Shown: positions 8,270 through 15,412 of the stretch, piece by piece
Layout of the letters: the number at the start of each line of letters is the position of its first letter
How positions within the stretch are numbered: the first letter of the stretch is position 1
DNA from: an uncultured Hyphomicrobiales bacterium
GTDB taxonomy: Bacteria > Pseudomonadota > Alphaproteobacteria > Rhizobiales > Hyphomicrobiaceae
Direction of reading: 5' to 3'
DNA length: 41,834 nucleotides
Assembly: GCA_902826255.1 (NCBI GenBank)
Contig: CADEEC010000008.1
Location: forward strand, 1-41,834
Notes under the pieces: generated by a model
What the model saw: only the letters and a program-made list of their open reading frames with translations
Database searches by the model: none
What the model was told of the DNA's origin: nothing
Program-made: the position numbers and the translations under genes

Positions 8270-8600
8270 GGGCGTTCTCCTGTGCCTGCAGAGCTTCCAG
8301 AAGCTTCACGAAGCGATCCGGAACAGGCTCTTCCGCCACATCAGAGAAGATATGGCGCAGCATTTGACCAATACGAGCCTGTGCCGTGCGATCGAGCAGG
8401 CCTCCCGCCCCTCGCGATGGCATCGGGTTTCCCAGCCACGTCGGTGTGCCATTTTTCACACTGCTGCTCGCACTGTAGGCCAGGCGCAAATGCTGGGATG
8501 TGCTCGGCTGTAGCCGCAAATGCAGGCCTTCCTGACTGTCATTGCATTCTTCCACGCCCACCTCCGCCGGCTCGCGGCTCGGCTCTACCGAACTTGGCAT
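8262..8600 (-). CDS. nepR: NepR-family anti-sigma factor with long N-terminal extension (nepR2)
   Basis: A 112-residue protein. The NepR core ARIGQMLRHIFSDVAEEPV...FVKLLEAL occupies about 75-107, so roughly 74 residues of unrelated, low-complexity sequence precede it. Most NepR proteins are about 50-70 residues long. I chose the ATG at 8600 because GAAGGGG lies 5 nt upstream and the predicted sigma-EcfG transcript starts near 8628. An ATG at 8423 would give a conventional 53-residue NepR but has a poorer ribosome site. It overlaps ecfG, the classic nepR-ecfG operon, and is divergent from phyR2. The promoter is a perfect sigma-EcfG site, implying positive feedback. Confidence 0.82.
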   Translation of the reverse strand: MPSSVEPSREPAEVGVEECNDSQEGLHLRLQPSTSQHLRLAYSASSSVKNGTPTWLGNPMPSRGAGGLLDRTAQARIGQMLRHIFSDVAEEPVPDRFVKLLEALQAQENARE

Positions 8601-8634
8601 GAAGGCCCCTTCTGCCGGAATTTCCAAGGGAGAT

Positions 8635-8659
8635 AACGTCCGCCCAGGGCAAAAGTTCC
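8635..8659 (-). promoter_or_regulatory. Perfect sigma-EcfG promoter for nepR2-ecfG
   Basis: Minus strand GGAAC (8659-8655), 16 nt, CGTT (8638-8635). Its -35 abuts that of the divergent phyR2 promoter, together forming the palindrome GTTCCGGAAC (8655-8664). Confidence 0.85.
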
Positions 8660-8684
8660 GGAACCCCGGCGCCTTTTTTGCGTT
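8660..8684 (+). promoter_or_regulatory. Perfect sigma-EcfG promoter for phyR2
   Basis: GGAAC (8660-8664), 16 nt, CGTT (8681-8684). The predicted start near 8691 lies about 37 nt before the ATG at 8728. Confidence 0.85.
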
Positions 8685-8727
8685 GAGTGCGTGCTAGGGT
8701 TAGCGACGTTTGCCGTGGAGGGACTTC

Positions 8728-9543
8728 ATGTCGATCGCAGAGCGGGTGGCCGCGCATTTGCCGTATCTGAGGCGGTTTGCCCGATCGGTGACGGGTAGTC
8801 AGAAAAGCGGCGATGCTTATGTCGTCTCGACCCTCGAGGCAATCCTGGCCGATCCGAGCATATTCTCTAAAGAGCTCTCCCCGCGCGTCTCCCTGTACCG
8901 TGCATTCCTCAAGATCCTGAATTCCGTTCCCCTCAATAGCCACAACACCGAAACCGCCTCGCATCCGGCGCTGGACGCGGTGAAGCGCAACCTTGAAATT
9001 CTGGCACCGCGTGCGCGGCAGGCGTTCCTGCTGGTGGCGGTGGAAGAGTTCGCGCCGAAAGACGCGGCCGCGGTCATGGATACCGATCAGGAAGAGCTGC
9101 AGGCTCTCATCGACGAGGCGGGCAGCGAGATCGCCAAGCAGATGGCGACAGACGTGGTGATCATCGAGGACGAGCCGCTGATCGCGCTCGACCTGGAGCA
9201 ACTGGTGACGGACCTCGGCCATCGCGTGGTGAGAATTGCCAGGACCGCGGACCAGGCGGTGGACGCGGTCATGAAGCTGCGCCCCGGTCTGGTGCTTGCC
9301 GACATCCATCTGGCGGACGGCAGCTCGGGCCTGGACGCGGTGAACGAAATCCTCAGGACGCTTTCGCTGCCCGTGATTTTTGTGACGGCGTTCCCGCAGC
9401 GGCTGCTGACCGGCACGCGTCCCGAGCCGACCTTCCTGATCACCAAACCGTTCCAGCCCGAGAACGTGAAGGCGGTGATCAGCCAGGCGCTGTTCTTCGA
9501 CATTCGCGGCCGGCCCGAGCAGCCGAACCTCGCCAGCGCCTAG
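8728..9543 (+). CDS. phyR: PhyR-type general stress response regulator, paralogue 2
   Basis: A 271-residue protein with the same layout as the upstream PhyR: a sigma-like domain (about 1-130) and a receiver (141-260) with VVIIEDEPLIALDL, phospho-Asp192 in LVLADIHLADGSSG and Lys240 in ITKPF. The receivers of the two paralogues are very similar, while the sigma-like halves differ more (here an Asn/Thr-rich linker near 66-78). The ATG at 8728 is preceded by GGAGGG, a strong ribosome site. A perfect sigma-EcfG promoter lies upstream, so this copy looks strongly autoregulated, whereas the first phyR has only a weak match. Confidence 0.93.
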   Translation: MSIAERVAAHLPYLRRFARSVTGSQKSGDAYVVSTLEAILADPSIFSKELSPRVSLYRAFLKILNSVPLNSHNTETASHPALDAVKRNLEILAPRARQAFLLVAVEEFAPKDAAAVMDTDQEELQALIDEAGSEIAKQMATDVVIIEDEPLIALDLEQLVTDLGHRVVRIARTADQAVDAVMKLRPGLVLADIHLADGSSGLDAVNEILRTLSLPVIFVTAFPQRLLTGTRPEPTFLITKPFQPENVKAVISQALFFDIRGRPEQPNLASA

Positions 9544-9565
9544 ACGGACATCGCTGCAAACGTTC

Positions 9566-9599
9566 AGGGGCCCGCGCCGCATCCGCGTCGCGAGCCCCT
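9566..9599 (+). terminator. Hairpin downstream of phyR2
   Basis: AGGGGC (9566-9571) pairs with GCCCCT (9594-9599), with further CGCG pairing inside. It lies 23 nt after the phyR2 stop and no T-run follows. Possible terminator. Confidence 0.35.
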
Positions 9600-9664
9600 C
9601 AAGGTCTCTGGCCTCGGGCCGGACCACTTTCATTGCCGCCGCGTGGCGCAGGGTTCGCGCGATC

Positions 9665-9751
9665 TCAACCGCCAAGATAGCCCGTGAAGTAGAGCACGAG
9701 CACGATGGGCAGTGGGATGCCCAGTATCCATAGGAGAAGTCCGCGACCCAT
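9665..9751 (-). CDS. 28-residue membrane peptide, stress-regulated
   Basis: A tiny gene encoding MGRGLLLWILGIPLPIVLVL and then YFTGYLGG. Almost the whole peptide is one hydrophobic helix with an Arg near the N-terminus and a Pro-x-Pro kink. Translation support is strong: GAGAGGA lies 6 nt before the ATG, and a perfect sigma-EcfG promoter (9784-9808) gives a leader of about 27 nt. I recall similar MGRGLLLW-type peptides of about 25-30 residues in proteobacterial genomes, unnamed and of unknown function. It is convergent with phyR2, and its promoter lies inside the end of the metalloprotease gene. Confidence 0.75.
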   Translation of the reverse strand: MGRGLLLWILGIPLPIVLVLYFTGYLGG

Positions 9752-9775
9752 TGATGTCCTCTCAGAGCGACAAGC

Positions 9776-10585
9776 TCATCGGGAACGCGTGTTCAAGCCC
9801 CTTGTTCCGGCCGATCCGGCAAAAGCCTTGGGCTGCGGCGCATCGGCGGGTGCGGGTTGAATGGATGCAGCGGTTTCGGTCGGCGGCTGCGCGCGCGACG
9901 GCCCATAGAGCGCGACGGCACCGCTGACGTCGCCCGGCTGCAGGCTGCGGAAGCGTTCCTCGTAGCGATAGCCCATCATCTGATCGAGACCCTGCGGATG
10001 ATCGAGGCCGATCGCGTGCCCGATCTCGTGCGCGACGGTGTAACGGATGTCGTAGGTCTTGAGGTCGCCGTCGAAACCGACCTTCCAGCGCTTGGTCGGG
10101 TTGAGGCAGACGAGCGACCGGGAAATCGCCTTGGTCGGCCCGGGAGCAGCCGCGTCGTAGAAGACATCGGCGAAGGCCCAGCCGTCGGGCTCGCGCTGAG
10201 CGCCGATATAGATGTCGGCGTGAGCGGTCTCCGGCACCTCCTGGAAGCGGATGTTGGCAACAGCTTCCCACATGGCGAAGGCGGCGCCGACCTCGGACCG
10301 GATCGCGGGCATGCCCAACTGGGAGGCGGCCGCCAAGCCCTCGAGGCTCGTCATGCTTGCGCAGTTGCGCGCGCCGCGGAAATCGGACGCTTCGGTCAGG
10401 AGCGTGTAGGTGACGACGCGGGGACCGCTTGCGGGTGGTTGCCAGCGGACCTGATGGCCGTCGAGCTTGAGCAGCCTGAACAGCTTCGACTCCCGCGTCT
10501 CCTCGGAGATTGCGGAACCGCAGAAGGCACAGCTCGAGATGGCGGCCAGCGCAAGGATGCGTCGGAGCAAACCCCTCACCCCCAT
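9776..10585 (-). CDS. Secreted matrixin-like zinc metalloprotease (M10)
   Basis: A 269-residue protein. The N-terminus has an Arg pair, a hydrophobic stretch (8-24) and a Cys-containing cleavage region, so it is exported, possibly as a lipoprotein. The catalytic motif HEIGHAIGLDH (186-196) supplies three zinc ligands and the general base Glu187. The Met-turn is MMGY (203-206). Upstream, DIYIGAQREPDGWAFADVF resembles the matrixin beta-sheet. The last 40 residues are Pro/Ala-rich, likely a flexible tail. Small bacterial matrixins of this kind have unknown substrates. It is transcribed toward the 28-residue peptide gene and carries that gene's promoter in its 3' end. No stress promoter was seen for the protease itself. 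Confidence 0.85.
   Translation of the reverse strand: MGVRGLLRRILALAAISSCAFCGSAISEETRESKLFRLLKLDGHQVRWQPPASGPRVVTYTLLTEASDFRGARNCASMTSLEGLAAASQLGMPAIRSEVGAAFAMWEAVANIRFQEVPETAHADIYIGAQREPDGWAFADVFYDAAAPGPTKAISRSLVCLNPTKRWKVGFDGDLKTYDIRYTVAHEIGHAIGLDHPQGLDQMMGYRYEERFRSLQPGDVSGAVALYGPSRAQPPTETAASIQPAPADAPQPKAFAGSAGTRGLNTRSR
9784..9808 (-). promoter_or_regulatory. Perfect sigma-EcfG promoter for the 28-residue peptide gene
   Basis: Minus strand GGAAC (9808-9804), 16 nt, CGTT (9787-9784), located within the last 33 bases of the upstream protease reading frame. Confidence 0.75.
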
Positions 10586-10827
10586 TCTGATCGCCGGTTT
10601 TCCCGGCGTCTGATTTTCCCTCGCTGCGGCTGAGCTGCAGCATCCCGTTTTCGGGTTCGTGTTTGCTATGCAGCAAAAGACATGACGTCAACTTGCAATG
10701 CGCGCTGCAGCAGCGCTCAAGATCGGCATTTGCGCGGATTTGCGCAGAAGCTGCAACATCTCGCCGACCAAAGTTTTAGTGAGCGAGCTGAAACTTTGCC
10801 GCTCGGCGCATATTTCTTGGAGTGCCG
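10586..10827. other. Intergenic control region with repeats
   Basis: No convincing gene. It contains CGCCGG-ttttc-CCGGCG in the protease leader, the odd palindrome GCGCTGC-a-GCAGCGC (10702-10716), and a tandem 10-bp direct repeat ATTTGCGCGG / ATTTGCGCAG (10728-10747). Small open frames on both strands here lack ribosome sites. Confidence 0.4.
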
Positions 10828-10852
10828 GGAACCCGGGCCGGACCTCGCCGTT
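10828..10852 (+). promoter_or_regulatory. Perfect sigma-EcfG promoter with no gene downstream
   Basis: GGAAC (10828-10832), 16 nt, CGTT (10849-10852). It points into an intergenic stretch followed by the 3' end of an opposite-strand gene. The predicted transcription start is near 10859. Confidence 0.75.
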
Positions 10853-10858
10853 TAAGGG

Positions 10859-10965
10859 TTTATCGGACGAACTTTCCCCTCGTTCGTCCCTGACTGCCGC
10901 GAGCTTCCCTCCTCCCGGCACGTTATCTTAGAGCGGTGCGTCCCCCACGACGCGCCGCTCATTTC
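10859..10965 (+). ncRNA. Candidate sigma-EcfG-dependent small RNA with three C-rich loops
   Basis: Downstream of the perfect stress promoter there is no ATG or ribosome site, but three consecutive hairpins can form. H1 is an 8-bp stem GGACGAAC/GTTCGTCC (10865-10889) with loop TTTCCCCTC. H2 is a 5-bp stem TGCCG/CGGCA (10895-10920) whose 16-nt loop contains CCCTCCTCC. H3 is a 12-bp stem with one wobble (10931-10960), loop CCCCAC, followed by ATTTCCGTT, and could act as terminator. CCTCC loops are complementary to Shine-Dalgarno sequences. The Caulobacter general-stress RNA GsrN also acts through a C-rich loop, but I claim analogy, not homology. Ends are predicted, not known. Confidence 0.55.
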
Positions 10966-10975
10966 CGTTCGCACG

Positions 10976-11947
10976 TCAGGCAAGTTGCTCCCGGAAATAG
11001 GCGATGGTTCGCTTCAAGCCATCATCGAGCGGTATGGCTGGTGACCAGCCGAGCGCTTGCTTGGCCAGCGTGATGTCGGGACGCCGCTGCTTGGGGTCGT
11101 CCGGCGGCAAGCCCTCGAACATCAGCTTGGAGCCGGTGCCCGTCATGGCAATCACCTTCTCGGCAAGCTCCTTGATGGTGAACTCGCCGGGATTGCCGAT
11201 GTTGATGGGGCCGGTGACGTCGTCACCGCTGTTCATCAGCCGCACCAGGCCGTCGATGAGATCGTCGACATAGCAGAACGAGCGGGTTTGCCGCCCTTCG
11301 CCGTAGACGGTGATCGGTTTGCCCGATAGCGCCTGCACGATGAAGTTCGAGACCACGCGACCGTCGCTCGGATGCATGCGCGGACCGTAGGTATTGAAGA
11401 TGCGCGCCACCTTGATCCGCAGCTTGTGCTGGCGAAGGTAGTCGAAGAACAGGGTCTCGGCGCAGCGCTTGCCTTCGTCGTAGCAGGAGCGCGGGCCAAT
11501 CGGATTGACGCGTCCCCAATAGGATTCGGGCTGCGGATGAACCTCAGGATCGCCGTAGACCTCGCTGGTCGAGGCTTGCAGGATCTTGCACCTGAGGCGC
11601 TTGGCGAGGCCAAGCATGTTGATGGCGCCGTGCACGCTCGTTTTCGTCGTCTGCACGGGGTCGAACTGGTAGTGCACCGGCGAGGCGGGACAGGCGAGAT
11701 TGTAGATCTCGTCGACTTCGACAAAGAGCGGAAACGTCACGTCGTGCCGCAGCAGCTCGAACCTGGGGTTGGGCAGCAGGTGCGCGATGTTCTCTTTGGT
11801 GCCGGTGAAAAAATTGTCGACGCAGATGACCTCGCGGCCGTCCGCCAGAAGCCGCTCGCACAGGTGCGAGCCGAGAAATCCCGCGCCGCCCGTGACGAGG
11901 ACGCGTTTAGTTCCGTAGCTGCGGCTCATGTCTTCGTTTGTCTCCAT
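10976..11947 (-). CDS. UDP-glucuronate decarboxylase (UDP-xylose synthase) type SDR
   Basis: A 323-residue extended SDR. The NAD-binding motif is TGGAGFLGS (19-27), the catalytic pair is Tyr156 and Lys160 in SCYDEGKR, and the [14 protein letters not shown] stretch is characteristic of UDP-glucuronate decarboxylases, which turn UDP-GlcA into UDP-xylose for surface polysaccharide. Length is usual for the family. The ATG at 11947 overlaps the upstream O-antigen-ligase-like gene by 41 nt; an ATG at 11929 is an alternative. The pair forms a surface glycan operon. Other SDRs (epimerases) are less likely given the signature. Confidence 0.85.
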   Translation of the reverse strand: METNEDMSRSYGTKRVLVTGGAGFLGSHLCERLLADGREVICVDNFFTGTKENIAHLLPNPRFELLRHDVTFPLFVEVDEIYNLACPASPVHYQFDPVQTTKTSVHGAINMLGLAKRLRCKILQASTSEVYGDPEVHPQPESYWGRVNPIGPRSCYDEGKRCAETLFFDYLRQHKLRIKVARIFNTYGPRMHPSDGRVVSNFIVQALSGKPITVYGEGRQTRSFCYVDDLIDGLVRLMNSGDDVTGPINIGNPGEFTIKELAEKVIAMTGTGSKLMFEGLPPDDPKQRRPDITLAKQALGWSPAIPLDDGLKRTIAYFREQLA

Positions 11948-13232
11948 GGCGGGTATCCGGCGCCTTCTCTCCCTTTATCAGGCTGACGCCCACCGCGGCT
12001 AGCGCCGGCACGAGAGCAAGGCTAGCCATTAACCAAGGGGCCCAGATGCTGTAGCCGGTGGCAACCATGAGCGCGGACGCGGCGAAGGCGGCGTAAAGGT
12101 AAACCTGAGACTGAAGCGGGGCGACACCGATGACGCCGACGATGAGGAGGCCAGCCGCGAACAGGAGACCGGCGCCGACAGCGCCCGCTTCAAACCAGGT
12201 CTGCAGGTAGGCGTTGTGGCTGTGCAGCGAAAGGCGTTTCGTCAGGCCGGCGCGGGGGACGGGCCTGCTTAGCTCCTCATGGGCGCGCGCCGCGCCGATG
12301 CCCGCGCCAAGGATTGGCGCGCGGGCCACATTCTCGGCCGTCGTCTGCCAGATCACGATCCGATCCCTCGCGGAATAGGGAACCCAGGGGATGCGGTGGA
12401 GACCCTGTGCGTAGGCGGTGCTGGCAATGGGCACGACGAGGGCAGTGGCGGCGAACCAGCCTGCAACGACAAGCCCGCGCGCGGCGGCGAGCGAGAAGCG
12501 GCCGATGAGGAAAATGATCGCACTTCCGGCGACAGCCATCTTGGATGTCTCGTGCTCGGAAAAGCCGATCGCCACGATACCTGCGAACAACGCCGCGTAA
12601 AGCGCAGCTTTTTTCCACCGTGCGAATCCGGCCGCGAAGACAATGAGCAAAGCCGGCCAAAGGGACAGCGCAATCACCAGCGTGGCGCGGTTCGGACGAT
12701 AGGCGGGCAGGTGTGCGACCCAGCCGTCCTTCAGCACGGCATGCCGGCTTTCGAGGAAGACGGGCAGATAGGAGATCAGGAAGCGCACCAGAGGCTGGTC
12801 GGCAAGCACCTCGATGAGAAGGCCCAATGCGCCGAGCGTGAGGCCTGCGCACAAGCCGCCCGACCACGCGCGCAGCAGGGCCGGCGCCGCGCGAGGCGCC
12901 GCCCGCACCACCAGCAAGACCATGAAGACGAGCACGAAAAAGAAGCCTGCCACCTTGAAGGCGAAGGCCGGTGCAGGCGACCAGGACGCATTGATGAGCA
13001 GATAGACACCGAGCAGCGAGAGACCGGCGAACGCGCGGGATGGCGCTGCCATGTCATGGGCAAGGTCACGCGGGCTCAGCCCGTGGGTGATGATTGCGGT
13101 CACCAGGCCCAGCGCAAGGAGTGGGACAAGCACCGGCGCGGCCATCGGGGCGAGAACGAGCAACAAGCTGCAGGTTCCCGAGCCCAGCGCCACAGCCGCG
13201 CGCGTTGCCGTGCCTGGAGCCGCGGCGGTCAT
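11907..13232 (-). CDS. O-antigen ligase / polymerase-like membrane protein
   Basis: A 441-residue polytopic inner-membrane protein with about 10-12 hydrophobic helices. The large periplasmic loop includes [18 protein letters not shown] and the diagnostic [17 protein letters not shown] motif of the Wzy_C/WaaL superfamily. Members join or polymerise lipid-linked glycans at the periplasmic face. I cannot tell ligase from polymerase. The C-terminal 20 residues are charged and overlap the downstream SDR gene. The divergent 13356 gene is exported, so both may act in the envelope. Confidence 0.8.
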   Translation of the reverse strand: MTAAAPGTATRAAVALGSGTCSLLLVLAPMAAPVLVPLLALGLVTAIITHGLSPRDLAHDMAAPSRAFAGLSLLGVYLLINASWSPAPAFAFKVAGFFFVLVFMVLLVVRAAPRAAPALLRAWSGGLCAGLTLGALGLLIEVLADQPLVRFLISYLPVFLESRHAVLKDGWVAHLPAYRPNRATLVIALSLWPALLIVFAAGFARWKKAALYAALFAGIVAIGFSEHETSKMAVAGSAIIFLIGRFSLAAARGLVVAGWFAATALVVPIASTAYAQGLHRIPWVPYSARDRIVIWQTTAENVARAPILGAGIGAARAHEELSRPVPRAGLTKRLSLHSHNAYLQTWFEAGAVGAGLLFAAGLLIVGVIGVAPLQSQVYLYAAFAASALMVATGYSIWAPWLMASLALVPALAAVGVSLIKGEKAPDTRHGDKRRHEPQLRN

Positions 13233-13355
13233 GCGTGCGGCGTGTCTTCAGGGGCACGCCCTTGCGGCCAGGCGGTTTTCCACAGGGCAGCAGGGCGCAA
13301 AGCCGGCACAAGCCTGCTAGCGTGCAGCCAAGGTGTGGGGTGGCGTGAGGGGCGT

Positions 13356-14141
13356 ATGAAATCGGTTGGGCGTTTGCTTGCGGCGGCGGCGGTCGCGCTC
13401 GCGGCAATGGTGCCGGCGCGCGCAGCCGAGCTGCGCATTGGGCTCGATGAGCTGACCCGCCTCGTGCAATCCATCGCGGACGGAACGTCCATCTATCTGA
13501 ACAGCGCGCCAGGCGGGCTGTTCACCTCGTATTCCTACATAAAGATCGGTACACAGAAATTCGATCTGCCGCCGCTTGGCAAGGACTTTCCGAAGGGCGG
13601 GTCGACCTATGCCTATCATGTGAAGGACATGAGCTCGACGTCGATCCGGGTGGCCGCGGTCAACCGCGCCTTGCGGCTGACGCTGAGCATGGAAAGCGAC
13701 GGGCCGGAAGCCGTGCCGAGCTGCGTCTCGGGCGAGTGCCCTTTGCTTGCCTTCCTGCCGGAGATCGAGTGGACGCGCCCGGTCATCAGCATCGATTTCC
13801 TGCCCGTGCACTACAAGGGCAGCGTCTCGCTGCAGGTGAAGGACGTGATTGTCGGCGGCGTGCCGCAGCCGGTGTGCCGGCAGCATTCGGACTTCTGGGC
13901 GAAGACCGCGTGCAACCTCGGCCGCGCGTTCGCAAACCAATCCATCGCCAAATTCAAGTCCGAGCTGCCCAAGACGATCAAGCAGGTCGTCAACCAGCCG
14001 GAGGTGCAGCAGCGGATTGCGGATGGGTTGAAGGCCTACCTGACGGTGGGCACAGCCGGCGCGGTCTCGATCGAGGCGATCTCGGTGGCGTCCAACAACA
14101 TGACCGTCAGTTTCAGGTTCAGTGCGGCGCAGGCGAAGTAG
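13356..14141 (+). CDS. Exported protein of unknown function
   Basis: A 261-residue protein with a clear signal peptide: MKSVGR, then an Ala/Leu/Val-rich core and cleavage near ARA-AE (about 23). The mature part has four Cys at about 125-185 (CVSGEC and CRQHSDFWAKTAC), suggesting disulfides, and ends with beta-like strands (NNMTVSFRFS). I do not recognise a family. The ATG at 13356 is preceded by GAGGGG; the open frame continues far upstream antisense to the O-antigen-ligase-like gene, but that part has no coding character. It is probably periplasmic and is divergent from the polysaccharide pair. Confidence 0.75.
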   Translation: MKSVGRLLAAAAVALAAMVPARAAELRIGLDELTRLVQSIADGTSIYLNSAPGGLFTSYSYIKIGTQKFDLPPLGKDFPKGGSTYAYHVKDMSSTSIRVAAVNRALRLTLSMESDGPEAVPSCVSGECPLLAFLPEIEWTRPVISIDFLPVHYKGSVSLQVKDVIVGGVPQPVCRQHSDFWAKTACNLGRAFANQSIAKFKSELPKTIKQVVNQPEVQQRIADGLKAYLTVGTAGAVSIEAISVASNNMTVSFRFSAAQAK

Positions 14142-14163
14142 CCTCACGCACGGCGGTCCCCGA

Positions 14164-15195
14164 TTACGCGATTTCCTTGCGGACGATGGCCGCGCCGTCG
14201 GCCAACGCCTTGAGCTTGCCGAAGGCGATGTCGCGCGGGATGTACTTCATGCCGCAGTCCGGCGCCGGGATCAGCTTGTCGGCGGGCATGAATTTCAAGC
14301 CCGCGCGGATGCGGTCGGCGACCTGCTGCGGGGTTTCGACGGCCTTGTCGTTGAGATCGATGACGCCGAGCAGGACCTTCTTGGGGGAGAGATCGCGCAG
14401 CACGCCGAGATCGAGCTTGGGTTGGGCTGCTTCGATCGAGATCTGGTCGGCCGTCGTCGCGGACAGCTGCGGCAGGAAGGAGTAACCGACGGGCTTCTTC
14501 TCGCCCGGCACCAGCGCGGCATAGCCAAAGCATAGATGCACGATGGTGGGAATCCTGAGGCCCTCGAGCGCGCGGTTGATGGCCTTGACGGCGATGCGCT
14601 CGGCGGCGGCGGGATCGTCGCGCAGCCACGGCTCGTCGAGCTGGATGATGTCGGCACCGGCTGCTTCCAGATCGCGCGCTTCCGCGTTGACGACGGCGGC
14701 GTAGTCCATCACCAGCTCGTCGTCATCCTTGTAGAATTCGTTCATGGCCTGGCGGCTCATGGTGAACGGCCCGGGCAGGGTGATCTTTGCCGCCCTTTCG
14801 GTGTTGCGACGCAGGAACTGCATGTCGCGCACTTCCACCGCGCGCGTGCGCTTTAGCCTGCCAACGACGCGCGGCACCGGGGTCTCGTTTCCAGAGCGCG
14901 TGCGCACGTAGCCGGGGTTGTCCATGTCGATGCCTTCGAGCGCGGTGGCGAACCGGTTCGAATAGCTCTCGCGGCGGATTTCTCCGTCCGTGATGATGTC
15001 GATACCGGCGCGCTCCATGTCGCGAATGGCGAGAAGCGTGGCGTCGTCCTGCGCCTGTTCGAGCCATGGCTCGGGAACGCGCCAGATGTCGACGCGCACG
15101 CGGGGCACCGTTTTCGACAGCATCTCGCGGTTCACGAGCCAGTCGGGCTGCGGATAGCTGCCGACGACAGTGGTCGGGAGAAGGGATGGGATCAT
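14164..15195 (-). CDS. MetE C-terminal-domain-like methyltransferase
   Basis: A 343-residue TIM-barrel protein corresponding only to the catalytic C-terminal half of cobalamin-independent methionine synthase. It begins TTVVGSYPQP and keeps ITDGEIRRE, QLDEPWL and the zinc-site signatures VHLCFG (His-x-Cys) and APDCGMKY (Cys). It lacks the N-terminal MetE domain, so it is one of the stand-alone MetE-like proteins. These may transfer methyl groups from folate or other donors to homocysteine or other thiols; the true substrate is not visible here. No methionine pathway genes are adjacent. Confidence 0.8.
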   Translation of the reverse strand: MIPSLLPTTVVGSYPQPDWLVNREMLSKTVPRVRVDIWRVPEPWLEQAQDDATLLAIRDMERAGIDIITDGEIRRESYSNRFATALEGIDMDNPGYVRTRSGNETPVPRVVGRLKRTRAVEVRDMQFLRRNTERAAKITLPGPFTMSRQAMNEFYKDDDELVMDYAAVVNAEARDLEAAGADIIQLDEPWLRDDPAAAERIAVKAINRALEGLRIPTIVHLCFGYAALVPGEKKPVGYSFLPQLSATTADQISIEAAQPKLDLGVLRDLSPKKVLLGVIDLNDKAVETPQQVADRIRAGLKFMPADKLIPAPDCGMKYIPRDIAFGKLKALADGAAIVRKEIA

Positions 15196-15412
15196 GGGCC
15201 GGCACGGTAGGGGGGCGGCGACGGGACCTCAAGGCGAAAAGCTGCTCGTGGGCTGGGGCACGGGTTGGGACGGGTCCCGTCCACGGGCCGCCCATGGTCT
15301 GGTCTGGACCGTGACCCTTTAGCGCTCGGCCCGTGGCCGGATCGCGGGCCGGAGCGGCAAAGACCACGGACCGGTCCCATGCCGCCCGGGGCCGCGCCGC
15401 ATAAATGCAGTG

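Noticed and set aside
10688..10931. Two 77-codon frames on opposite strands in the intergenic region
   Set aside because: No ribosome sites, no recognisable sequence, and the plus-strand frame begins before the stress promoter and runs through the predicted hairpins.
12279..13355. Long plus-strand open frame extending the 13356 gene upstream by 359 codons
   Set aside because: It is antisense to the O-antigen-ligase-like gene, has no family signature, and the signal peptide and GAGGGG ribosome site place the true start at 13356.
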